Positions 1 to 6,574 are shown, counted from the stretch's first letter. The stretch is 11,354 nt of DNA from Alphaproteobacteria bacterium (GCA_002701555.1 NZVS01000043.1:1-11354); one strand, 5' to 3'. Numbers and translations are program-made. Notes: a model not told the origin generated them from the letters alone.

Positions 1-1
1 A

Positions 2-868
2 TGGTTTAATGCGGTTCAATATGGTGTGCGTGAAAGTGACGGGCTTATTGATTACGATGAAGTTGAAAGGCTTGCGCTGGAGTGTAAACCAAAAATGATT
101 GTGGCCGGGGCGTCAGCCTATCCGCGCATCATTGACTGGAAGCGCTTTCGTGAAATTGCTGATAAGGTAGATGCTTACCTTTTTGTGGACATGGCGCATT
201 ATGCAGGATTAATTGCAGGCGGTTCATATCCATCGCCTTTTCCATACGCGGATGTGGCAACATCAACGACTCATAAAACTCTCCGTGGCCCTCGCGGTGG
301 AATAATTTTGACTAATGACGAGAAAATTGCAAAAAAGGTAAATTCCGCTATTTTTCCTGGCATTCAAGGCGGACCGTTGGAACATGTCATTGCCGGTAAA
401 GCTGTCGCATTCGGGGAGGCTCTAAAACCTTCGTTTAAAACTTATGCGAAAGCTATTGTGTCTAATGCACAAATTTTGGCAGAAGAGCTTAAGAAAGGGG
501 GGCTGGATATCGTTTCTGGCGGAACAGACTCACACATAGTTCTTGTTGACCTGCGCCCGAAAGGCTTGACTGGGAAAGTTGTTGACCTTGCTCTGGAGCA
601 CGCGGGAATAACATGTAATAAAAATGCTGTTCCTTTTGATCCTGAAAGCCCTTTTGTGACATCTGGTATCAGATTGGGAACACCAGCGGGAACAACACGT
701 GGCTTTGGCCCTGACGAGTGGCGCGAGATCGCCGGCCTTATTCTTGACGTTGTCGAGGGCGTGAAAGCAAACGGAGCTGAGAAAAACAATGAGGTTGAAT
801 CTACAGTACGTGAAAAGGTCAAATCTTTATGTGCCCGCTTTCCCATCTATAATCAGTCGATAGCCTAA
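2..868 (+). CDS. glyA: Serine hydroxymethyltransferase, C-terminal 288 residues (5' end outside window)
   Basis: A PLP enzyme that interconverts serine plus tetrahydrofolate with glycine plus methylene-tetrahydrofolate, the main cytosolic source of one-carbon units. The reading frame is open from base 2 (Trp-Phe-Asn-Ala-Val-Gln-Tyr-Gly), so the first in-frame start-like codon inside the window is not the true start. Seen: the PLP-side segment VDMAHYAGL, the Schiff-base lysine in TTHKTLRGPRGG (codon at 275-277), FPGIQGGPLEH, and the C-terminal substrate-binding stretch TSGIRLGTPAGTTRGFG. The family is usually about 420-435 residues, so roughly the first third is missing because of the window edge, not because the gene is broken. 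The TAA at 866-868 lies 21 bases before nrdR on the same strand, which fits co-transcription and is the usual alphaproteobacterial arrangement. Identity is secure. Confidence 0.97.
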   Translation, partial: WFNAVQYGVRESDGLIDYDEVERLALECKPKMIVAGASAYPRIIDWKRFREIADKVDAYLFVDMAHYAGLIAGGSYPSPFPYADVATSTTHKTLRGPRGGIILTNDEKIAKKVNSAIFPGIQGGPLEHVIAGKAVAFGEALKPSFKTYAKAIVSNAQILAEELKKGGLDIVSGGTDSHIVLVDLRPKGLTGKVVDLALEHAGITCNKNAVPFDPESPFVTSGIRLGTPAGTTRGFGPDEWREIAGLILDVVEGVKANGAEKNNEVESTVREKVKSLCARFPIYNQSIA

Positions 869-889
869 TATCAGGAAGATACTACACCG

Positions 890-1381
890 ATGAAATGCCC
901 TTTCTGCGGAAATGACGAAAGCCAGGTCAAGGACTCGCGTCCTACTGAGGATAATGCGACTATACGCCGGCGCCGGGCCTGCCCATCTTGTGGGGCAAGA
1001 TTTACAACCTTTGAAAGGGTACAGCTTCGCGAATTAATGGTTTTGAAAACCGATGACAAACGCGAGGTTTTTGACCGTGAAAAAATAATTCGTTCTATGT
1101 CTGTTGCGCTTCGTAAGCGACCTGTTAGCGAAGAGCAGATTGATCGTGCAGCCAATGGTGTTGTCCGCCAACTTGAATCCCTAGGCGATGCCGAGATACC
1201 TTCCCGGAAAATAGGTGGCTATGTTATGAAGGCGTTGGCAAATCTTGATGCAGTTGGATATATCAGATATGCGTCAGTATACAAAGCCTTCCGCGAGCCT
1301 GAGGACTTCAATGAATTTTTGGAAGAGTTGAAAAGTCTTCAGGCGTTTCCCATTCGTAATGAGTCAAAAAACGACGAATAA
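890..1381 (+). CDS. nrdR: Transcriptional repressor NrdR (ATP-cone, zinc ribbon)
   Basis: A nucleotide-sensing repressor of ribonucleotide reductase genes: the ATP-cone reads ATP/dATP and the zinc ribbon binds NrdR boxes. The 163-residue product starts with the zinc ribbon CPFCGNDESQVKDSR and its partner ACPSCGARFTTFERV (Cys3, Cys6, Cys31, Cys34). An arginine-rich link (RRRR, about 26-29) comes between them, and an ATP-cone domain covers about residues 49-139. It is slightly longer than E. coli NrdR (149 residues) through a C-terminal tail. A good Shine-Dalgarno sequence, AGGAAG (873-878), precedes the ATG. It sits 21 bases after glyA and 37 bases before ribE, where alphaproteobacteria usually carry ribD. 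I saw no NrdR-box pair in the intergenic sequences, so its targets probably lie elsewhere. Confidence 0.97.
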   Translation: MKCPFCGNDESQVKDSRPTEDNATIRRRRACPSCGARFTTFERVQLRELMVLKTDDKREVFDREKIIRSMSVALRKRPVSEEQIDRAANGVVRQLESLGDAEIPSRKIGGYVMKALANLDAVGYIRYASVYKAFREPEDFNEFLEELKSLQAFPIRNESKNDE

Positions 1382-1383
1382 AC

Positions 1384-1414
1384 TTGATATTTAAAGCCAA
1401 ATAAGTCATATCAA
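1384..1414 (+). promoter_or_regulatory. Inverted repeat filling the nrdR-ribE gap
   Basis: TTGATAT (1384-1390) is repeated inverted and perfectly as ATATCAA (1408-1414), with 17 bases between. It ends four bases before the ribE ATG. No Shine-Dalgarno sequence precedes that ATG. The left arm also resembles a -35 box (TTGATA), but the matching -10 position (around 1406-1412) fits the consensus poorly. It could be a weak leader hairpin, a protein site, or the scar of the junction where ribD is missing. AT-rich arms and a long loop make a stable RNA hairpin doubtful. Confidence 0.35.
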
Positions 1415-1418
1415 AACC

Positions 1419-2018
1419 ATGTTTACAGGTCTTGTCCGTGATATCGGTGTAATTGATAGTGTGGAAAACAGGGATGGCGGAGAAAAGCGCATTACTGTTT
1501 CTACAGGTATGCCCTATGACAGTTATACGGCTTCAGCATCAGTCTGTTGTTCTGGAATATGCCTGACTGTTACACGTGCGGATATCGGTCATTTTCAAGT
1601 TGATGTATCCCGCGAAACCTTATCAAAAACCAATATAAGCATGTGGACGGAAGGTAGCAAAATAAACCTTGAACCGTCATTGCGAATGGGGGATGAGTTA
1701 GGTGGACATCTTGTGTTTGGCCATGTCGATACGCAGGCTGTTATAAAATCTATTAGGGAAGATGGTGAAAGCTGGCGTATAAGTCTTGAAGTAGATGATG
1801 AGTATAGCGGTTTTATAGCTCAAAAAGGATCTATAGCTTTAAATGGAATTTCGCTGACCGTAAATGAAGTTGACGGAAATGTCTTCGGTGTAAATATAAT
1901 CCCCTATACCTGGGAACATACAACCCTTTCCGGAAACAAAGAAGGCGACAAGGTTAACCTTGAGGTTGATATGCTGGCACGTTATGTCGCGCGTGCTTTG
2001 GAGGCACAAAAGAAATGA
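1419..2018 (+). CDS. ribE: Riboflavin synthase, alpha subunit
   Basis: Catalyses the last riboflavin step: dismutation of two 6,7-dimethyl-8-ribityllumazine molecules into riboflavin and a pyrimidinedione that is recycled. The 199-residue product shows two tandem lumazine-binding barrels. The first starts at the invariant N-terminus MFTGLV and contains SGICLTV (45-51) and GDELGGHLVFGHVD (91-104). The second contains KGSIALNGISLTVNEV (136-151), IIPYTWEHTTL (160-170) and VNLEVDMLARYV (179-190). Length and motif order are normal. The conserved MFTG start fixes the ATG at 1419 although no Shine-Dalgarno sequence precedes it. The TGA overlaps the ribB start by four bases (ATGA), so the two are translationally coupled. 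Its substrate comes from RibH, encoded two genes downstream. Confidence 0.97.
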   Translation: MFTGLVRDIGVIDSVENRDGGEKRITVSTGMPYDSYTASASVCCSGICLTVTRADIGHFQVDVSRETLSKTNISMWTEGSKINLEPSLRMGDELGGHLVFGHVDTQAVIKSIREDGESWRISLEVDDEYSGFIAQKGSIALNGISLTVNEVDGNVFGVNIIPYTWEHTTLSGNKEGDKVNLEVDMLARYVARALEAQKK

Positions 2019-2671
2019 CAGTTGCACCCCAATCACAAACAGTTGATTTTTCTCATGAAAATGCGTTTTCAGATGTGGAGGCGCTGGTAGAAGATATCAG
2101 GGCTGGTAAAATGGTTGTTCTAATTGATGATGAGTCCCGTGAAAATGAAGGGGATGTTGTTGTTGCGGCGGAACATGTATCTCAAGAGAATATGACATTT
2201 ATGATAAAACAGGCAAGCGGTCAGGTCTGTGTCGCTGTGACAGAGCAAACGGCTGAAAGACTGACTTTAGATCTTCAACCGCAAAGACATTTACCAGAAA
2301 ACCAAGCCCGCTTTCTGGTTTCAGTTGAAGCCGCGGAGGGGGTAGATACAGGTGTTAGCGCAGCTGACCGCGTTAAGACTGTAAAAGTTCTTGCAAACCC
2401 TGATTCAGAGGCAGCAGATCTGGCGACGCCCGGGCATGTGTTTCCTCTTTTGGCTCATCAGGAAGGTTTAATGGGGCGCTCTGGTCATACTGAAGGTGCA
2501 CTGGCGTTGTGCCAACTTGCTGATTGTTTTCCAGCGGCTGTTATTTGTGAAATTATTAAAGATGATGGTGAAATGGCGCGTGTGAAGGATTTGCAAGAAT
2601 TTTGCAAGGTTCACGGTCTTAAACTTGGGCGAATAGACCAGATCAAATCTTATATAAAGGCAGCTGAATAG
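2015..2671 (+). CDS. ribB: 3,4-dihydroxy-2-butanone 4-phosphate synthase (single-domain RibB)
   Basis: Converts ribulose 5-phosphate to formate and 3,4-dihydroxy-2-butanone 4-phosphate, the four-carbon donor for RibH. Seen: the acidic metal-binding loop DDESRENEGD (38-47), the active-site cysteine region ASGQVC (67-72), EAAEGVDTGVSAADR (105-119), TPGHVFPLLA (138-147) and RSGHTEGA (155-162). At 218 residues it matches E. coli RibB (217). It ends where the GTP cyclohydrolase II half would begin in the RibBA fusion common in alphaproteobacteria, so there is no RibA domain here. The loop before GHTE reads GRSGHTE where E. coli has TRGGHTE, a modest divergence. A strong GGAGG (2000-2004) inside ribE and the ATGA overlap support the start. 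ribH begins two bases after the TAG. Confidence 0.95.
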   Translation: MTVAPQSQTVDFSHENAFSDVEALVEDIRAGKMVVLIDDESRENEGDVVVAAEHVSQENMTFMIKQASGQVCVAVTEQTAERLTLDLQPQRHLPENQARFLVSVEAAEGVDTGVSAADRVKTVKVLANPDSEAADLATPGHVFPLLAHQEGLMGRSGHTEGALALCQLADCFPAAVICEIIKDDGEMARVKDLQEFCKVHGLKLGRIDQIKSYIKAAE

Positions 2672-2673
2672 TT

Positions 2674-3147
2674 ATGAGTACAGAAACCACCGCATTAAAG
2701 TTACCTAATTTTAACAGGCCACCCCGTATATTGGTTGTAAAGTCTGCTTATAGGAAAGATATAATTGATATGTTGGAACATGGTGCAACTGATGTTTTGC
2801 ATCAGGCTTATTCAAAAGTTGAAACCATAGATGTTCACGGCTCATTGGAGATTCCAGCAGCAATTTCCTATGCTTCCAAATCGTCCCAGGGATATGATGG
2901 TTATTTAGCGTTGGGTTGTATTATGAAGGGGGCCACCATTCATGATGAAGTGATTGCTTATTCTGCCTATAAATCCCTGCTGGATCTTGAGACAACGCAG
3001 GATCTGGCGATAGGTTGTGGTATTTTGACAGTTAATACAGAGCAAGAGGCTTATGAGCGCGCCCATCCTGAGCATCAAAATCGTGGTGCAGAAGCTGCTA
3101 TTGCTGTGCTGGGGCTTATCCATATTAAACAGAAATTCGGACTGTAA
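2674..3147 (+). CDS. ribH: 6,7-dimethyl-8-ribityllumazine synthase
   Basis: Condenses the pyrimidine intermediate with the RibB product to form the lumazine used by RibE. The 157-residue protein has the family core: an N-terminal aromatic substrate-stacking region VVKSAYRKDI (21-30), VHGSLEIPAAI (54-64), YLALGCIMKGATIHDEV (77-93) with the expected catalytic histidine at 90, the GILTV strand (116-120), and ERAHPEHQNRGAEAA (128-142) with the phosphate-binding arginine region. The site around His90 is unusual: most homologues have an aromatic after the histidine (HYD or HFE), while this one has HDE. The usual NKG is NRG. No strong Shine-Dalgarno sequence is seen and the gap to ribB is two bases, so coupling from ribB is likely. 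RibH normally forms pentamers or icosahedra in the cytosol. Confidence 0.94.
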   Translation: MSTETTALKLPNFNRPPRILVVKSAYRKDIIDMLEHGATDVLHQAYSKVETIDVHGSLEIPAAISYASKSSQGYDGYLALGCIMKGATIHDEVIAYSAYKSLLDLETTQDLAIGCGILTVNTEQEAYERAHPEHQNRGAEAAIAVLGLIHIKQKFGL

Positions 3148-3150
3148 ATT

Positions 3151-3624
3151 ATGACCACTGATACTGCTTTAAAACAAACGAAATCTCCTAAAGCCAAGGC
3201 CATTGCTGCAAGGCTAAGTGCTGTGCAGGCTGTTTACCAGATGCATATGAACGAGCAAAAGGCACAATCCGCTATTGAGGAATATTTGAGCCTACGTGCC
3301 GGAATGGATGTTGATGGTGAAACATTTATCGAACCAAATGGCGCGCTTTTTCAAAACATAGTAGAAGGTGTCGGTGAAAAGCATGGGGATTTGCAACAAA
3401 CTATTATATCCCTGCTTGGTACAAAAGAGGGGCGTAAAAAGCCTGTAGAGCCATTGTTGAATGCGATTCTTTTATGCGGCGCTTACGAGCTCCTTTTTAA
3501 CGATAAAACCGATAATCCGATAATTATTAACGATTATATTGAGATTTCTAAAGGTTTTTATGAGGGGCGTGAAAAAGATATGGTTAACGCGATTTTAGAT
3601 AAGCTATCAAAAACAATGACTTAG
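3151..3624 (+). CDS. nusB: Transcription antitermination factor NusB
   Basis: An all-helical RNA-binding protein. With NusE (S10) it binds boxA in rRNA leaders and helps build the antitermination complex. Seen in 157 residues: the N-terminal helix AARLSAVQAVYQMHMNEQ (19-36), ALFQNIVEGVGE (65-76), PVEPLLNAILLCGAYELLF (98-116), and the C-terminal signature NPIIINDYIEISKGFYEGREK (122-142) followed by MVNAILDKLSK. An N-terminal tail rich in Lys and Thr precedes the domain. It starts three bases after the ribH stop with no clear Shine-Dalgarno sequence, so it is probably translated by coupling as the last gene of the riboflavin cluster, a very common place for nusB. No terminator hairpin is visible after its TAG. 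Confidence 0.94.
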   Translation: MTTDTALKQTKSPKAKAIAARLSAVQAVYQMHMNEQKAQSAIEEYLSLRAGMDVDGETFIEPNGALFQNIVEGVGEKHGDLQQTIISLLGTKEGRKKPVEPLLNAILLCGAYELLFNDKTDNPIIINDYIEISKGFYEGREKDMVNAILDKLSKTMT

Positions 3625-3676
3625 TGCGCCACCCGCCTTTACATAAAAGATTTTTCTAATATATAAAACTTTATCT

Positions 3677-3700
3677 ATTGGTTACGCCGTATTAACCAAT
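3677..3700 (+). promoter_or_regulatory. Perfect 8-base dyad with a -10-like box downstream
   Basis: ATTGGTTA (3677-3684) and its exact reverse complement TAACCAAT (3693-3700) flank an eight-base spacer, so half-site centres are 16 bases apart. Eight bases downstream lies TATACT (3708-3713), a five-of-six match to a sigma-70 -10 box. No -35 consensus stands 15-19 bases upstream of that box. The dyad occupies exactly that zone, about -43 to -20 if transcription starts near 3720. This layout fits a regulator bound in place of a -35 element, but it could also form an RNA hairpin at the 3' end of the nusB message. There is no T-run after it, so it is not an intrinsic terminator. Confidence 0.5.
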
Positions 3701-3755
3701 TGCCATGTATACTGGATAAAGGTTGGGAATAAATAAAAAAGATACGGCATAAATA

Positions 3756-4214
3756 ATGAAAAAAATAGCTGTTTTAGCGTTAATTCTTGCATTGCTCGGC
3801 GGGGGAGCATTCGCATATTTCAATTTTAATAGTGAAGCTGTTGCTTCAATCCCCGATGGTAAAGAGGCAAAGGCTTCTGGCCATGATAACGCTAATCTCT
3901 CATTCGTAGAGCTTGATCCTCTTATTTTACCAATAGTTGATAAATCAGGTGTCTCACAAGTTGTGAGCATGGTTATAGCACTGGAAGTGCATGATGCAGA
4001 ATCTGCCGCTTTGGTTGAAAGGTTGGCTCCTAAACTAAAAGATGCATACATACAGGATTTATACGGGGTGCTGAATTATAAAGCAGCGCTTCAAGGCGGG
4101 GTGATACAGGTAGGTGAAGTTAAAAAGCGTTTAAACGCGATATCCGTTGCTGTTCTTGGAGAGGATGTAGTTAGTGACGTTTTGCTGCAAGTTGTTTCTC
4201 AAAGACCGGTTTAA
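3756..4214 (+). CDS. FliL-like single-pass membrane protein, function unknown
   Basis: A 152-residue protein with one N-terminal hydrophobic segment (about residues 4-22, flanked by two lysines) and no lipobox. A short polar linker (24-46) follows, then a soluble domain predicted to lie outside the inner membrane. That domain has the layout of FliL-type proteins: FVELDPLILPIVD (50-62), a strand SQVVSMVIALEVHD (67-80), a helix LVERLAPKLKDAYIQDLYGVL (87-107), GEVKKRLNAISVAVLG (120-135), and the closing strand VVSDVLLQVVSQRPV (138-152). True FliL sits at the flagellar stator, but no flagellar gene is near. Proteins of this kind are found next to hppA in other alphaproteobacteria, so a non-flagellar role is possible. 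No Shine-Dalgarno sequence precedes the ATG. A terminator lies about 50 bases after the stop, so it is probably a single-gene unit. FliL assignment is by pattern only. Confidence 0.6.
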   Translation: MKKIAVLALILALLGGGAFAYFNFNSEAVASIPDGKEAKASGHDNANLSFVELDPLILPIVDKSGVSQVVSMVIALEVHDAESAALVERLAPKLKDAYIQDLYGVLNYKAALQGGVIQVGEVKKRLNAISVAVLGEDVVSDVLLQVVSQRPV

Positions 4215-4261
4215 AAGGTTCTATTTTACTCTCAATCTAAAAACTTTAAACTTTGTTGACG

Positions 4262-4289
4262 CGGGGCTTTTTAAAAGCCCCGTTTTTTT
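4262..4289 (+). terminator. Rho-independent terminator after the FliL-like gene
   Basis: CGGGGCTTTT (4262-4271) pairs exactly with AAAAGCCCCG (4273-4282) and is followed by seven Ts (4283-4289). The inner A/T pairs would open into the loop, leaving a six-base G/C stem. It separates the FliL-like gene from the hppA promoter. Confidence 0.93.
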
Positions 4290-4315
4290 ATCTGACTGTT
4301 TTGAAAGAGGTTTTT

Positions 4316-4334
4316 GTGCATAGCACTATGGTGC
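4316..4334 (+). promoter_or_regulatory. Three alternating GTGC/GCAC half-sites upstream of the hppA -35 box
   Basis: GTGC (4316-4319), GCAC (4323-4326) and GTGC (4331-4334) are spaced so that the middle copy forms a dyad with each neighbour (GTGC-ATA-GCAC, and AGCAC-TATG-GTGCT). The cluster ends four bases before the proposed -35 box, where an activator often binds. The elements are short, so chance is possible. Confidence 0.3.
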
Positions 4335-4338
4335 TTTC

Positions 4339-4366
4339 TTGCAGGGGTGTTTTTTTCCTGTATCCT
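4339..4366 (+). promoter_or_regulatory. Probable sigma-70 promoter for hppA
   Basis: TTGCAG (4339-4344) and TATCCT (4361-4366) are separated by 16 bases, which would place the start of transcription near 4373 and give a leader of about 60 bases. It lies between the upstream terminator and hppA, where a promoter is needed. Confidence 0.55.
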
Positions 4367-4383
4367 TTTAGTCACTTACGAAT

Positions 4384-4400
4384 CCTTGGTAAAACCAAGG
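4384..4400 (+). promoter_or_regulatory. Leader hairpin in the hppA 5' untranslated region
   Basis: CCTTGGT (4384-4390) pairs exactly with ACCAAGG (4394-4400) across an AAA loop. It would sit about 10 bases from the predicted 5' end of the hppA transcript and about 18 bases before the Shine-Dalgarno sequence GAGGA (4419-4423). There is no T-run, so it is not a terminator. A 5' stabilising hairpin or protein-binding site is more likely. Confidence 0.5.
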
Positions 4401-4431
4401 TGAACATTAACTAAAAATGAGGACTTAAAGT

Positions 4432-6552
4432 ATGGATATTACAGGAGTAGACCCGATGGGAGTTTACCTCTTAATAGGCTGCTGTGTGCTTCTTTCCCTG
4501 ATTTATGGGATGGTTGCAGGTAAGCGTATTATGGGTAAAAGCGCCGGTACGGCACGCATGCAAGAAATTGCAGAAGCTATTCAAGAAGGTGCAAAAGCCT
4601 ATCTAAACAGACAATATAAAGCAATTTCAATCGTGGGCATTATAGTGGCCGTGGCGCTTGGATTATTGCTTGGTTGGCATGCGGCTATAGGATTTTTCAT
4701 TGGTGCATTTTTGTCAGGTTTAGCTGGACAAATTGGTATGCGCGTATCGGTAAAAGCAAATGTCAGAACTACACAAGCAGCTACAGAGAGCCTAGCTTCG
4801 GCTTTGGACGTTTCGTTCAAGTCAGGCGCGGTGACAGGGATGCTCGTCGTAGGATTGGGCCTTTTGGGCGTAGCAGGATACTATGTCGTGCTTGAACAAT
4901 ACACTGACTTCACAATGCGCCAGATATTGGAAGCATTGGTAGGTTTGGGATTTGGTGCATCACTGATTTCAATTTTCGCCCGTCTGGGTGGAGGTATTTT
5001 CACCAAAGGTGCCGATGTTGGTGCTGATCTGGTTGGTAAAGTTGAAGCCGGTATTCCTGAAGATGACCCAAGAAACCCTGCTGTTATTGCTGATAATGTG
5101 GGTGATAACGTAGGTGATTGTGCCGGTATGGCCGCTGACTTGTTTGAAACATATGCTGTAACAGTTGTTGCAACGATGCTCATTGCTTTCAGCGTATTCA
5201 CCGAGGCAGCCGTAACACCTATGATGTTATTGCCTTTGGTTATTGGTGCCGTATGTATAGTTGGTTCAATCGGTGGAACATTCTTTGTGAAACTAGGTTC
5301 ATCCAACAGCGTGATCGGGGCACTTTACAAGGGCCTTATCTGGGGAACTCTATTCTCTTTCGTATTTATCACGGCTCTTCTTTGGGATCAAATCGGCTTC
5401 GAAACCGAAATGGCTCTAGCAAACGGCAATACACTGACCGGTCAGGATCTTTGGATTTGTTCTATAATTGGTCTTGCTGTCACAGCTTTGATTGTATGGA
5501 TTACAGAGTATTACACTGGTACAGAACACCGTCCTGTGCGCGTTGTTGCCAAGGCTTCTGAAACAGGCCATGGTACAAACGTAATTCAGGGGCTTGCAAT
5601 ATCCATGGAAGCTACAGCACTTCCAGTTATCGTGATATGTGCAGGTATATACGGCGCGTTCACTTTTGGCGGACTTTACGGTATTGCGATTTCCGCAACA
5701 ACCATGTTGTCATTGGCAGGCTTGATCGTTGCTTTGGATGCATTTGGTCCTGTTACCGACAATGCAGGTGGTATTGCTGAGATGGCTGAACTTCCTGAAA
5801 GTGTCCGTGTTACAACTGATACTCTTGATGCTGTTGGTAATACAACAAAGGCCGTAACCAAAGGATATGCAATCGGATCAGCTGCACTAGCCGCATTGGT
5901 TCTTTTCGCTGCCTATACTGAGGAGATCAAGCATTACCTTCCGCAATTTGCAGATATAACTTTCCCTCTGCAAGACCCTTACGTTGTAATTGGTCTTTTT
6001 GTTGGTGGTATGCTGCCTTATCTGTTTGCTGCATGGTCTATGACAGCTGTTGGTCGCGCTGCTGCTTCAGTAGTACTTGAAGTTCGCAGGCAATTTGCGG
6101 AAATCAAAGGCATCATGGAAGGTAAAGCGAAACCAGAATATGGGCGCGCTGTTGATCTTCTGACTAAGGCCGCGATTAAAGAGATGATCATACCATCACT
6201 TCTACCGATTGTTGCTCCAGTCATTCTGTTCACAGTCGTATGGTTTGCAGCCGGTCCTATACAGGCATTCCAATCATTGGGTGCGTTGTTGCTGGGAACA
6301 ATTGTCACAGGCCTTTTTGTTGCAATTTCCATGACATCCGGTGGTGGTGCATGGGATAATGCCAAAAAGTTTATCGAAGATGGTAATCACGGCGGTAAGG
6401 GGTCAGAAGCCCACAAAGCTGCTGTGACAGGTGATACTGTCGGTGATCCATACAAGGATACAGCAGGCCCCGCGGTTAACCCTCTTATTAAGATTGCAAA
6501 TATTGTAGCTATTTTGTTGGTTGCAATTGTTGCCAAATTTATGATGGGTTAA
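4432..6552 (+). CDS. hppA: K+-insensitive proton-translocating membrane pyrophosphatase
   Basis: An integral inner-membrane pump that couples hydrolysis of pyrophosphate to proton export. It recovers energy from biosynthetic pyrophosphate and keeps its level low. The 706-residue protein is of normal length, with many hydrophobic segments consistent with the family's 16 helices. Seen: the substrate-binding loop DVGADLVGKVEAGIPEDD (195-212) followed by NPAVIADNVGDNVGDCAGMAAD (215-236), and the C-terminal acidic motif GDTVGDPYKDTAGPA (667-681). The stretch GNTTKAVTKG (469-478) has Lys and Thr at the positions that distinguish the K+-independent class from the K+-dependent GNTTAA type, so proton rather than sodium pumping is expected, as in Rhodospirillum rubrum. 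The start is supported by GAGGA eight bases upstream. A promoter before and a terminator after make it a stand-alone unit. Confidence 0.97.
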   Translation: MDITGVDPMGVYLLIGCCVLLSLIYGMVAGKRIMGKSAGTARMQEIAEAIQEGAKAYLNRQYKAISIVGIIVAVALGLLLGWHAAIGFFIGAFLSGLAGQIGMRVSVKANVRTTQAATESLASALDVSFKSGAVTGMLVVGLGLLGVAGYYVVLEQYTDFTMRQILEALVGLGFGASLISIFARLGGGIFTKGADVGADLVGKVEAGIPEDDPRNPAVIADNVGDNVGDCAGMAADLFETYAVTVVATMLIAFSVFTEAAVTPMMLLPLVIGAVCIVGSIGGTFFVKLGSSNSVIGALYKGLIWGTLFSFVFITALLWDQIGFETEMALANGNTLTGQDLWICSIIGLAVTALIVWITEYYTGTEHRPVRVVAKASETGHGTNVIQGLAISMEATALPVIVICAGIYGAFTFGGLYGIAISATTMLSLAGLIVALDAFGPVTDNAGGIAEMAELPESVRVTTDTLDAVGNTTKAVTKGYAIGSAALAALVLFAAYTEEIKHYLPQFADITFPLQDPYVVIGLFVGGMLPYLFAAWSMTAVGRAAASVVLEVRRQFAEIKGIMEGKAKPEYGRAVDLLTKAAIKEMIIPSLLPIVAPVILFTVVWFAAGPIQAFQSLGALLLGTIVTGLFVAISMTSGGGAWDNAKKFIEDGNHGGKGSEAHKAAVTGDTVGDPYKDTAGPAVNPLIKIANIVAILLVAIVAKFMMG

Positions 6553-6574
6553 ACGTACAAATATAAATAATTTC

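Noticed and set aside
442..846. 134-codon open frame on the minus strand opposite glyA
   Set aside because: It lies wholly inside a certain gene on the other strand, and its product is low-complexity Ser/Pro/Arg-rich with no recognisable domain.
1382..1418. FMN riboswitch upstream of ribE
   Set aside because: The gap is far too short for the conserved RFN element and lacks its signature bases.
3682..3697. CtrA-type site (TTAA-N7-TTAA) within the dyad
   Set aside because: The left half reads TTAC and the spacing to TTAA is six, not seven. The exact 8-base symmetry describes the site better.
4881..5306. 141-codon open frame on the minus strand opposite hppA
   Set aside because: A shadow of the strongly conserved pyrophosphatase frame, with no ribosome binding site or recognisable product. 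The same holds for the other antisense frames at 5676-5861 and 6018-6365.
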